The position numbers were made by a program, and so were the translations under genes. The notes below the pieces were generated by a model. It was not told the DNA's origin, did no database searches, and saw nothing but the letters and a program-made list of their open reading frames with translations. A stretch of DNA of 54,948 nt from NCBI GenBank assembly GCA_018398765.1, contig JAHBMJ010004232.1, positions 1 to 54,948 of the forward strand. The letters run 5' to 3'. The DNA is from Chromera velia. Lineage: Eukaryota; Sar; Chromeraceae. Positions 11,701-30,429 of this stretch are shown here, one piece after another (the stretch's first letter is position 1; the number at the start of each line of letters is the position of its first letter).

Positions 11701-13031
11701 AAGAATTGGAATTAGATGTAAGATTGTGGTAGGTTCTCTTGACATGCTCTGAGATCGACCTCTGCCTTCTTCAGATCCTCCTACTGTTTTCTCATCTCAC
11801 ACTGGATGGATGGGGAGGGGTGACTGCAGAGTGGCAGAATGAGAGCAGTGCTTTGCTCTCCTCTCCTCTCTGTCGTGTTTTTTTTTTTTCGCTTCCTGTC
11901 TCCGCTCTGCCGGCCCTTTCTCTTCTCTCCTCGCCCCTCCTTGTCATCTCAGAAGGACTCCTTCAGTTCTTTCGATCGCAGCTTGGCTTCATTCCGTGAA
12001 TTGCACTGGCGCCCTGCCTGTGTGCCTCGCTTCCTGAATGTATTTCGGAAAGCACTTTTTGTATACATTTCGTTGTTTGCGGCTGGCTGTCTGGCTGCAG
12101 TGTGACGACATCCGGCGTGTCGGGTCTCTCCGTCTACTGGGAGCTTCAGCTTCTGTCCTGCCACGTTGCGCCGATTCCCCGGAGGTCCTTCCTTGACCTC
12201 TCGACGCTGTCTCCCGATGAGTGGGGGGGGTCGGCCTTCTCCTTCTCTGCCTCAGCTGCAGGTAGTTCGGGGGGAAACTCTAAAGGAACAGGGGGGCAGA
12301 GGGGGGAAAGAATGCGACAGATGAGAAATTTGGAAAAACGAATCGCGGCTTCGGAGTCGGTAGACGCGGGAGGTGTCGCTGGAGGTGGGACTGGGGGAGG
12401 TCTGCGAACTTTCCGGTTTCTGAATCCAGCGGTGAGGAATGCTTCTGACCTTTTGGGTGCAGATGTGGGTGCGCTTCTGTTCGGTTTGGGCAATTTGGAA
12501 AGTGAGTTTGGGCAAGGGCCCGGTGACAGTGGTGACCGCGTTCTTGAAAACTTGGGCATTAGTACCTCGATGATCGGAAACGCTGAAATGAGGGGGGGCG
12601 AGCAGACGCGAAAGGTGAGTGCCTTGATGCTCCGTGCCGGTGAGGCTGAAGAGGGGGCAATGTCATCTCTGTTCACAGTCGGCAGTTCGCCTTTGCTGTA
12701 TGGATTAGATTACTTGGATTCTTTTTGGCAGGGGGGAGAACAGGGGCGTGATTCAGAGGGAGAGTCCGCGGGGTTGTTTGAGGCTGTTCGTATGAAGCTT
12801 TTGAAGAAGGAGGAAGGCCCCCCCGTGAAGGAAGAGGGGCCCTCACCCACGGGAGCAGGGGGGAGAACTTGGTCCTCTGATGCAACTGCAGGGGGCAGTA
12901 ACAGGGGGACGGGAGAGGGGAAGCCGACGAAAAAGAAAAAGAAGAAGAGGGGGAAAGGAGCGGGAGAGGGGGGGATTGCGGTCTCAACGTCTACAGACAG
13001 ATTCGTAGATCAGAGGGCTGAAGGGCCGTGA
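7257..13031 (+). CDS. NOC3: NOC3-like nucleolar complex protein, eight exons
   Basis: NOC3 family proteins escort pre-60S ribosomal particles from nucleolus to nucleoplasm. Exons by hand: 7257-8348, 8753-8832, 9136-9213, 9541-9640, 10133-10252, 10648-11298, 11579-11649, 12101-13031. These sum to 3,123 nt (1,040 residues) with matching phases throughout. Family hallmarks are the block KRLFIAKTAESIMADPE (about residue 105), a hydrophobic run ending VPGYRV (about 178), the helical RVLRAPQVFDRDTLAAALRG region, and YWELQLLSCH (about 745), matching the C-terminal WEL-x-LL-x-H signature. The N-terminus is basic and Gly/Lys-rich, as expected for nucleolar targeting. The protein is longer than yeast or human homologues because of Gly/Glu/Lys-rich insertions, several encoded by G runs (ten Gs at 7952-7961). 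A Lys-rich tail precedes the stop. Exact exon 2 limits are least certain. Confidence 0.82.
8593..8731. repeat. CT/GT microsatellites in NOC3 intron 1
   Basis: Two consecutive blocks of CT repeats, each followed by GT repeats, lie just upstream of the 3' splice site of the second NOC3-like exon (GTGCAG ending at 8752). The pyrimidine-rich strand is the sense strand. Confidence 0.9.
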
Positions 13032-13975
13032 AGGCCCAGTGTCTTCGTCAGCAGTCACAACACCTCCGGGTGCAAACAAGAAAAAGAAAAAAAAGAAGTC
13101 TGGTTAACTTGTGGGCGTAATATCGTGTACTGAGCAGTATATGTTGCAGCACACATCATCATGATCACTAGCATCATCTCAGGTATCATCGTTATCATCA
13201 TATACTAGCTAGCATAGTGTATATTTAGGTGTTTTGAGCATGTTTCACGATATTAATCGATCTAAATCGATCTCCCTGGTGTGCTTTAGTGTGTTTGCAA
13301 GTTTGACCGGATATTGAGTCTCGGTTAGTGTGAACTGAGTCGGAGATAAACATGCAAAGGATGCATGCCCATAAGTACTCAAGTACCGTCTCCGACCCCG
13401 TTCATACCTCGACCTGCTTTGACATGCGTTTGATTTTCTTCAGCTTTTTTTTGTGATTGTGTATGTATTTTCTCATTTAAAAATGAAAAGAGGAATTTAG
13501 AACAACAATTTGCTAGACACTGCGGCAATCTAAAAGAATTTAAATTAGAATCGATAGGAAATGAAAGTAAAGGAATTCAGACTCGGAAGAAGGAATTTAG
13601 CAATAATTTAGAGAAGGTTATTTTTTTTACTATTTTTGAAGGGTCCAATCTCATGAATGGGATTACAGCATGCATGCATCTTGCAGACTCACCGAACCTT
13701 TTTTTTTTTTGTCAGACTGAAACAGCTCGGGCGCGCTCGCGGCCGAAACTCGACCGCCGTGCATGCATGCAGTCCGGCCGGCCGCGACCGCGCGGCACGA
13801 CGCGACTCTCTCTCTCTCTCTCCCTCTCTCTCTTCTCAGAACAGGAACGAAGGGTCAAACCCGGTCATCAGACGTGAGTACTAGCCTCTCTCTCAGGTCT
13901 TTCAGAAACTCGAACGAAGTTTTAAAGGCGCTGCGTTGAACGACCGAGAGGCAAGTGAAGAAGGCAGCAAGAACA
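13032..13975. promoter_or_regulatory. Intergenic region upstream of DAHP synthase with TGCATGCA sites
   Basis: The first part (to about 13640) is AT-rich with CATCAT-type repeats and presumably holds the NOC3-like 3' end. From about 13650 the sequence becomes GC-rich. It carries TGCATGCA octamers at 13671, 13760 and 13764 (the last two overlapping), 200-300 bp before the proposed ATG. A 5'-splice-site-like GTGAGT near 13874 suggests an untranslated first exon. TGCATGCA is a known AP2 binding site in apicomplexans; its use here is inferred. Confidence 0.5.
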
Positions 13976-22073
<8,098 letters not shown>

Positions 22074-24837
22074 TGCCCCCCACCAGCTGATGGATGGATG
22101 GATGCACTGATCGATGAATTGCCATTTGATAAGATTTTGATTGAATGCTCAACATTTACGAGCGAACCTGCGGCTCAGTATGAGGGAATATTGAGTGGCA
22201 TGGGTCTCTTCCCTGAGCTGGGAGAGAAACAGAGTCATTGGATTTTTTCAAGAGAGTGCGTGACAAGGGAGCAAGCATGCGAATTTGAATGCGCATTTCT
22301 CGGAGGAAGAATTAAAAGACAATCCTGCGTGAGTCAGACAGCCAGTCTTTCGGATGAAACAAGGAAGTTACAGATCTGTGGTTGCTTCATTTCCCCCCCC
22401 CCCCNNNNCCCCCCCCCCTAATTTTGCTTTTGGAGTAAGCCGGAGGAGGGATCCCCCGGAATGTTCGTTGGTCGTTTGGTTGGCTGATTGATTGAGGGAT
22501 GAATGCACGGATGAATTCGTTGATTGAGTGGTAAAAAATGACAGCAAGAACTGACGACAATAGATGGCCTGAGAAGAATGAGCGGAAGAGAGAAATTCCT
22601 CAGATGCTGCAGTGGCACTGTAAGTGAAAAAGAGAGGGAGATTTGAGACTCTCTTTGTACACACTGCCTGCATGGCCTATGTGCTGTATGACGATTCGCC
22701 TTTTTTAAACGGGAGACTGGCCGGGAGAAAGATTCGGTTAATAATCTGGGCATTTCACGACGAAATTCACGTGCTCATCTGGACGTGATTTCCCTGTCGC
22801 AACAACTTTAACTTGAAAATTTTCAGTAGAGACCTTTAAGCTTGCCTCCAGGTAATATGTCTTGGCCCTCCCTTCAATGGTCTTTCTCTGTTTGACAGTG
22901 TTTGTGCATGCCGGTGCATTTATAAGTTATAACGGCCGCTTATAATATCATCGATCCAGTTATTTAACATCCTGCTTCACGTTGGTGTTCTCTTCAATAA
23001 TAATATGATACTTAAGACATTAGTAAGCTTTAGGTCAAGCTACGCGCCAAACAATTTTTGAGCAAATAATGATATTGTAAATACAAAAATCTAGACATAA
23101 ATGATGATGATGATGATTATGTATGAGGTTAAAGCCGGTGAACCATATAGGCTCTGGCCAACCTAGTATTTCCTGCATACAGGATTTTTTTTATAGGATT
23201 ACATTGTGTTCGGGGCCGGAGCCCTAGACCTGTGTACCAGTTATCTGACGTCCGCCTTACACCATATATTTATGGCAATTTCATGCACATTACTCCACAC
23301 CATGCACGCATACATGCAATGACACATCTCATCACGACACATGAATTTCTTGCCTTGCACTTCAAACTTCAAAACCATTGTTACTGCCAATAAACATGGA
23401 TGCAGTTGAATTACGGTCCCGGAATAATATTAAGTTATGCTCGATTTTCTCTGACGAAGTGCGAGTGAAAGACAGGGATAGACAGGGTGAGAGAGGGCAG
23501 GGGTGGAGCGATAGCATGCATCTTCTATTACTTTTGCAACCGTATGCCAACGTGCAGAGCCTGTCTTTCTTGCTCTTTTCATCTGATAAAGCATACCGAT
23601 CAGATCTTCTACCTTGGAATGCGGCTCTCTGTTTCCTTTCCCTTTCTTTTCTTTATCATGGACTTCTGCGAGCTGTTCGGCAATCACATCTCAAAAAGCA
23701 TCCTTAAGTTCCTCTCTACATCTCCCCTACACTCTTTGTCTCATCAAGATTCTTTTTATGAGTGTGTTCACATGGTAGTCTGCTTTGTTGACCAAAAAGG
23801 TGAACAGGGCCATTTTATCGATTTTTCCATCCACTTCTGACTTTCTTACACGCTTTGCTCTTTTGTTCCTCTCGTCTGTCCACCCTTGTGCCAGATAGCC
23901 AATGCATTCCTCCCTTTCCCATTCGTGCACTGGGCATTCTGTGAGCACATGGACCTCATCCTTGAGGACTGAAAGGCCAAGCAAATCAAAACAGAATGGA
24001 TAAATTCATTTTTCAAGTAGCACTCTCTGTTCATCTTTCTGTGGGGGGGGAGTCAAAGGAGGCTGAGGGGGACGAGGTTGCGTCCCCGCCCGTCTCACCT
24101 GTGATCACCATACTCCCACACACAGTCAAGGCTTTGGTGCCTGGTGCGGCGTCTGATTCAGCCCTCACCCCGGGAACCTAGCCCCAAACCTCTGTCTAAG
24201 CGAAGAAGCAGATGGAGACAGCGAGCAGGAACAGGAGGAACGGTCGAGAGGGAGAGAACAGAAGAGACACCAGGCCCAGGGCTCCTTCGGCTGTCTCTTC
24301 GGGGCCCTTCCTCAGGGATGACAGAACAGGAACGCGGGGGGTAAGGGGGTCAGTCAGTCACAGAACAAGAACAAAAAGAACAAATTGGAAGCAAATCATC
24401 AGAATACTAGATATCAGATGCATGCATGTACAGCGTGACCAACCACTAGCAGGCAGGCCGGTGAGATTCAGATCAAAGTGACTCCCCCCGGCCGTTTCCG
24501 CAAAGCCTCAACAGGGCTGCTCAGGCAAAGGCCCTCTTGCACTCACACACGGGGGGGGGGAGTCAAAGGAGGCTGATGAGTGCCTTGACTTGGGACTATC
24601 TCTGGTTGGATCCATTGGCGGGGGGTGGGGACAGATGAATAGACCTTTAGTATCTTGCAACTGTGTGAGGCGAGTAATATGTCTGCGTTTGCACTGGGCC
24701 GCCTGTCATGCGTCTGTGTACCCCTTTCTCTTTTGGCTGTTTGCATGGGTTCTGGTGTGTCCAGCATGTACGACAAGCCGTGCCTCTCCATTCAATCGAC
24801 TGTCCGTCCTTATGAATGCGTGCATGCGTGCGTGCAG
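22074..24837. other. Gene-poor region after DAHP synthase
   Basis: This stretch begins with the DAHP synthase 3' flank. It includes a four-base gap inside a C run (22405-22408), AT-rich sequence at about 22800-23420, and short open frames without recognisable similarity. A 24-bp element (eight Gs then AGTCAAAGGAGGCTGA) occurs at 24043-24066 and again at 24553-24576. I see no gene I can support before the SET-like exon at 24838. Confidence 0.5.
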
Positions 24838-24895
24838 GGATTCCGAGAAGGGTGACATCATCACCGAGTATGTGGGAAACCCGATCAATCGAGAA
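24838..24895 (+). pseudogene. Lone SET-domain-like exon
   Basis: A 58-bp block lies between a good 3' splice site (GCGTGCAG ending at 24837) and a good 5' splice site (GTAAGT at 24896). It translates to DSEKGDIITEYVGNPINRE. The pattern K-G-[DE]-[FIL]-[IV]-x-E-Y-V-G-x-x-I-x-x-E is the N-terminal part of the SET fold of protein lysine methyltransferases. No other SET motif (such as the NHSC region) was found on either side, and the sequence after the donor does not resemble the rest of a SET domain. It may be a relic exon, a piece of a gene with very long introns, or a chance match. Confidence 0.35.
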
Positions 24896-26929
24896 GTAAG
24901 TGGAGAGGAAATGAATACATGAATGTGAATATGGAACGGAGAACGGACAGAAGGTGACAAAAGGAAGGATAAACAGGCACAAGGAGAAGAGTGTGACATA
25001 ACAGTTTCATTCCTTTCCCATTCTGCGACTTCGCCATGTTGCCTCCTTTTGTGTTTATACATCTTTTGTTGTTGTTTTCCGTCTCTCTTTCAATTTGTTG
25101 TAATGCATGAGGGCGGGTATTTGTGCTTTGCTGTGTGCAGACCGTTGAAACGCCTCTTCCTCTTCTTTAGATCTCTTGTGAATCTGCACGCGGAAAATGC
25201 TTCGTTGAAGTCCGTCTCCTCTCTATCCAGCCATTCTTTTTTCCCGGACGCACACAAATTTCTTTCAGGCCCTTTTTCATAGCCACTTCTTTTCTTCTTA
25301 CTAGCTGCCAGGCCCTATCCACCTCAAGCTTTCTATCTGTCGTGGGAGAGACACTTGAGCATTCTTTCGTGTGTGTCTGTGTTTCACTGTCTAGAACATA
25401 TAGTCTGTCTGGGAAAGAAACCATATAGTCTGTCTGTCTAGACAGAGAAAAAGAAAAGACGATACATTCTGTCTGTCTGTCTGTCTGGTGGTGGATAAGA
25501 TTCAATGACCCCCCCTCAACATTTGTGTAACTGATTTTTTGTGCGATCGATGCTCCCTGTACTGCAAGTTATGATGGATGATTTTATGATGATGAATTAC
25601 AGAAAAAAAAAAGTGAAAAGGCGCAATCAATCATCATGAGTCTCGGCTCCAGAAAACATCAAAATTAAGGCGCAACGGCAGCGAGCCAATGTCCAAGAGC
25701 AAAAAAGAAACATATAATTCAAATTGTCAAAAACTCTCCCAGCAAAAACTCTTGATGTACTACAACATTGCAATAGTCAAATTTTCTATAATAATGACTT
25801 TTATTGCTGAATTATGCTTATCAATCATTATAGATTGCAAACAAATCTAGAAACAAATGAAAAAGAAATCCGATTTTACTAAAAAAAACACTCTACTATC
25901 TAGTCTACTATAGTATAAATTCTTTTGATTTTTGTATGTTTTAAATACATTGTTTTTAATATTTTTAACACTTTTTATCATCTTTCACTAGATCTTTCAC
26001 TGCCAGTTACTGCCAGTGCTTTTTTTGTACGCGCTTATTATAGATTGATTGATTGTTTCTAGAATTGTTTATAATGTTTTAAAAATATATATATTATATT
26101 AGATCATCATCATTCTTTTTTTGTTGTTAAATTTTAAATGAGCAATTAGATGAAGGCTTGTCACGAAGCAGGCTAAAAAAGAAGATAAAAATATATATCA
26201 AAAGATTCAAAACTAGATTCAAAAGTTTCAGAATTAAAACAGGTTGAGGTATGAGGGAGCTCAGGAAGGGAAACCGTTTAAAGTAGTATTCACCCTTAGA
26301 TTCATCCTTTGCACGTCTGCATCTAGGTCTGTATTGATCTGTAATGATTCTGCATATATTTAACGTGGTTTTTGGTTTCGTTCCCAGCTTAGTTCACACC
26401 AAGACTAGCACCAAGACTCCTAGCGACTCTTAGTAACAAGACTCAATAATAGAGTCAATATTCAATCAAACTGCAATTCAACGTGAATCTAGACTTGAAT
26501 ACATGAGACAGACATCAATCAATAATCAATTTTTTGATATTAAAAGGGCATTAAAGAAAAATTTGAAGCGCGCCGGCGAGATCGATTAAAACACGGCTAG
26601 ATTTGTGTATTAAGAATTCAAATTAATTTATATTAGGATTTATATACGTATTCATACCTTAAATTTATATCAATCAATATGAAATAGTTCTTTAATTTAT
26701 GCATTTATTTTTATAAAATATAGTAAAATATTCGAAATTGAAACTTGATGCCAGTGTTGCTAATAAGACTGTCGATCAATTTATTAATTAATTCGTCCGA
26801 GTCATATATCTATCTTGCTGTTAGCAGCACAGTTAGCTAATGTTAGCCTGTTACCTAGTTTGTGGTATAAATATTTAGAGATAGACATTTGATTGTAAAA
26901 CCTTAAGAACTTCACAAAAATTGACAAAG
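24896..26929. other. AT-rich gene-free region
   Basis: The first 600 bp contain CTGT-type repeats and a short sequence (AAACCATATAGTCTGTCTG) that also occurs near 15027. From about 25540 the sequence becomes strongly AT-rich and stays so to about 26900, with no open frame of note. It presumably separates transcription units and holds the 3' flank of the minus-strand gene ending at 26930. Confidence 0.6.
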
Positions 26930-29780
26930 TTATTGCAGAAATGCAAAAGGGTTGGCATCTCCTCCTTTGAGAAGATGCCAAACAGAATCATAAAACTCTG
27001 GAGGAGTCCAAGTGCATGTGGGAGGGGACTTAGGGATCTGTCTCGCCTGGTCCACTGCAAATGAGTCGCATCTGACACTTTTGGATCCTTTCGTCAGCCT
27101 TTGTTCTTCTGTGCGCACGGGCAGATCCGACTGTGATTGTCGCAAAGGGGAGGAAGACTGACGGTCGTCACAGAATTCTTGGCGTTTGCGTGGTGAACTG
27201 TGGGGACTGAACAGGGACTGCAGTGAGGCGGGAGAAGGATCGCGGGATCTGAAAAAATCTCGGGGTGTCAATCTGTGCTTGTCTCGGGGATGAACGAGGC
27301 TCGCTACGTCTTCATCAGTCGTTGCCACCTCTTTCCGTCTCCTGCTTCTTGTCGGTCTATCCCTTCTTCTGAGCGCATCCCTTCCTCTATGTTTCTCTCC
27401 ATCTTTGTACAGGTCTGTTTCTCTTTGTATGTCTCTTCCTATGCATCGGTCTCTCTCTCTTCGCCTGTCCCTGTCCCTGTCTCTGTGTCTCTGCCTTCCA
27501 CCCCGGCCTTCCCCGCTGGAGTGACTGTCGCGCTGTGTGTCGTCTCGAATTCGTCTCCGATCTCCGTCAAACGTCTGAGACTCAAATGTGCGACTTCCAC
27601 GCAACTCCTCTTTCCTTTTCTCCTCTCTCTCACCCAAAGTCCCTCCTTGCACACTCTCACCCTCTTCCCTCACGACCCCTTCCCTAGACCTAGCCAAGGG
27701 CTGACATTGTGTCGAAGCAGAGGCAGGACAAAGCAAAGACTCGCGTAAGACGCCCAAGTCTGCCCCTTTCCGATCGAAACCCATCGACTCATCTAGACCC
27801 TTTCCTTTCTGGAACTTTACGGAGTCTGTCTGAAGAGTCTCTTCGTCTCTCGCCTTCTCCTTTTCCTCTTTCCACCTTGCCACTTCAAAACGACCCTTTG
27901 CACCCTCTGTACCATGCTGAACCACAACTTCAGTCTCAGCTTCTTCTGATGTCCCTCCGTGAACGTGTGGGTCTGTCGATGCGAAAAGAATGTCTGCCGC
28001 CTTCTCCCTCTGTTCATTTTGCCACAAGGGGGCACCACGACGATGAACCTCTTTCCCTGCCCCTCTGTGCAGTCGGAGAAGAAGAAGATCCTTCTCGGTG
28101 AGAACCGAGGACAAACGCTCCAGCTCCTGACAGAGGCGCACATTCTCCTCAGCCATCCGCTCACACTCGCCCTCCTGCATGCGTGCTTATTATACACAGT
28201 CAGAGAAGTGCGTCCATAAGCCCACATGCCTGTTCATTTGTGTAAACAACAAAGGCATGCAGCAACCACGAAAGAGGAACAGTGGGGAAAGGCAGCTGCA
28301 CGAGTTCGCACACTGGTCAAACATCAACCTTCCCCCTTCCCTCCCCTCCCCCCCCCCACCTTCGCGTCCAGAAGAGAGAGAAGACAGGTCACCTGCCGCT
28401 CGAGACAATGCACACGCTCGATCATCTGCCCCCCGTCTCTGTATGGGGGCTTCCGCGGGTCTGCCTGCAACCATGTGTGCTCATATCGATATTTTATGAA
28501 ACCCCAAAATGAGACAATACTCTTTCCTCAGCAGACTCACATAGATATGCCTGATGTAACCTCTCTGAGTGAACTTTCACAGGGGGCAGACAGACAGACA
28601 GAACGACCTACCTCCGGAACACATACACACTTACGCACACAGACTCACGCACACTCACTCGCACTCATACACACATACACACTCCCTAGCAAACACACAC
28701 ACGTGCGCGCGCGCGGGGGGGGGGAAGGACGAATAAACAGATGCTGAAGCAAACGTGTACAGAGACACGCACAAAGATGCACTCGATCGCGCACTCACGC
28801 ACATACGCACCCGCACGCACACACGCGCAGACAGAGGGAAAGAAAGAGGACGGGACCGTTTCCTGTTTGTCACTCGCTGTTGCGATCCTGAATTCTGGAC
28901 GAATTGGCAAAAAAAGGCAAATAACCAAGCAAGCAGCGTGGCACGAAACGTGGAAAGAATCTTGTAGATGCCAAAATCAGGGCCGTGCCAGAACTCTTGA
29001 AGAGAGACGACGGAAGAGAAGAGGAAAGGAGATCAGGAAAAACTTGCTCTAGATTTCCGCCATGCGGTCTATACATGAGGCAAAGCGAACTTGCTTGAAG
29101 GCAACAGTCACTATCAGAAGGAGACTTGCCGCTTGGACACCAACCTGAAGTGCGTGACGTGATTGGAAGACGATTTGGGGATCGATGAGGAAGTGTGCCA
29201 ACCTCGCGAGGCCAGACCCTGCACCTCCCTTCCTTCTCTTGCTTGCCTCTTGTCTCTCTCCGATTCGGTACACCTCCTTTCGGAGCTTTCGGTCAGGGGA
29301 GGGCTGCTCCCCCGTGCCTGCTCGCAACGCTGCCTTCCGGGCCCGTCCCCGCAACACTCGCAGAATGTTCTTATCGGGAGGGACTCCGGGATTCAGAAGA
29401 TCCTCAACGCAGACGCGTAGACGGGGTGGAGACTGCTGAAGAGACTTTTCGACTTTTTGTCGCACTGCCTGCACGACTTTCTCCTTCTGACCCCACTTAG
29501 TGTTACCTGCACCTCCCTTTTCGGCATACTCTCTGTCACCCCTCCTCTGCCAATATCTCAGCTCCGGTTCCCCTCCCTCTTTCTGCACAGGGTTAGGCGA
29601 GAGGGATATGTCAGAGTCTGAAGAGTCAAACTGTGTGGAGGATGGGTCAATGAGGTCCGTCGCATGGTGGAGTTCCACGGCCGGACGGGCAGGGGGAGGC
29701 GTTTGCTTGTAAGGAGAAAGCTTTCGAATATTCTGCAGCATTGTCGGTTTCCTCGTCTCAGCTTCAGTTTCAACGCCCAT
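26930..29780 (-). CDS. Arg/Asp/Ser-rich coiled-coil protein, three exons
   Basis: The proposed exons are 29145-29780, 28393-28464 and 26930-28174, all joined in phase 0, giving 650 residues. The 72-bp middle exon is bounded by CAG acceptor and GTGACC donor and reads ADPRKPPYRDGGQMIERVHC and onward, running smoothly into EGECERMAEENVRLCQELER, a predicted coiled coil. The last exon then has long charged stretches including a run of Arg-Asp and Arg-Glu dipeptides (such as QRHRDRDRDRRRERDR) like those in SR-related splicing proteins, and ends TPPEFYDSVWHLLKGGDANP. I recognise no specific family. A role in RNA processing is only suggested by composition. The first exon could instead belong to a separate gene. 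It is head to head with the AP2-domain gene. Confidence 0.55.
28615..28830. repeat. CA-rich microsatellite tract in intron
   Basis: Clusters of CACA, ACGC and CATACA repeats, plus a GCGCGCGC and G run near 28706-28723, lie in the long first intron of the minus-strand gene. Read on that gene's sense strand they are GT-rich, as in the plus-strand genes. Confidence 0.75.
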
Positions 29781-30429
29781 TCATTTTCAGTAGTAAGCTA
29801 CAGTAGCAATAGATGAGAATCGTCGTTCTTGCAAATGTGGGCTCCTTCCTGCTCATCTGAAACAACCCCATGCTCCTGCCTGTTTCGCAAACAACAGTTG
29901 TTCAGTCTGACTCACAACTTTACAGACTGCATGACAGTCAGATATGACTACTACGGTCAGTTGCTCAAGCAAAACTGAAGAAGAAGCTCACAGCTGTTGG
30001 AAGGGTACAGTGCCCGGTACATGTACGATGTTACTATCGATCTTTGTGAGCAACAGTCAATGTCTGTGCCGAGACCCGAAAGAAAACAGTTGGAAGAATA
30101 CGCTTTTGATCTGCATGCGGCTTATTGCACGCATGCATGTGTTGCAGTTGACGCACGCGCGAAGCACACATCATAGAGCTGTGCCGAGCTACCCTGATCT
30201 ACCTTGTATTTTTTTTTTGTCTCCTCCAGTTCAGGACTTCAAGATGACTTCAAGTTTCGAAGACCAGCTTTCCTTGCAAATTCTTCCAAGCTACTCCGAT
30301 GTTCTTGAATACATTGGTGTAGAACCCATCCTTAGCTCCCCTTCTGACAAATTGGTGAGCAACACCTTCAATGACACTCTCAAAAGAGACGGCTGAGTGT
30401 TTAGATCTCGGGACGTAGAAAGAGACAAA
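29781..30429. promoter_or_regulatory. Divergent upstream region of coiled-coil and AP2-domain genes
   Basis: About 650 bp lie between the two outward-facing starts. A pyrimidine-rich stretch ending CTCCAG at 30230 and an open block beginning ATGACTTCAAG at 30244, closed by a strong GTGAGC donor at 30355, could be a first exon of the AP2-domain gene. Splicing to AG at 30444 would keep the frame through a 90-bp intron, adding 37 residues at the start. Confidence 0.4.

Noticed and set aside
11959-12100. Extra NOC3-like exon starting after TCTCAG at 11951
   Set aside because: Joining it breaks the phase from the previous exon, while the acceptor at 12100 restores phase and leads directly to the WEL-x-LL signature.
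27275-28101. Plus-strand Ser/Pro/Leu-rich open frames opposite the coiled-coil gene
   Set aside because: They are mirror frames of the charged minus-strand coding sequence. The minus strand has consistent splice sites and a coiled-coil pattern; the plus strand has neither.
30244-30396. Independent small gene before the AP2-domain gene
   Set aside because: It ends soon after a strong 5' splice site and can be joined in frame to the AP2 block, so it is better treated as a candidate first exon.
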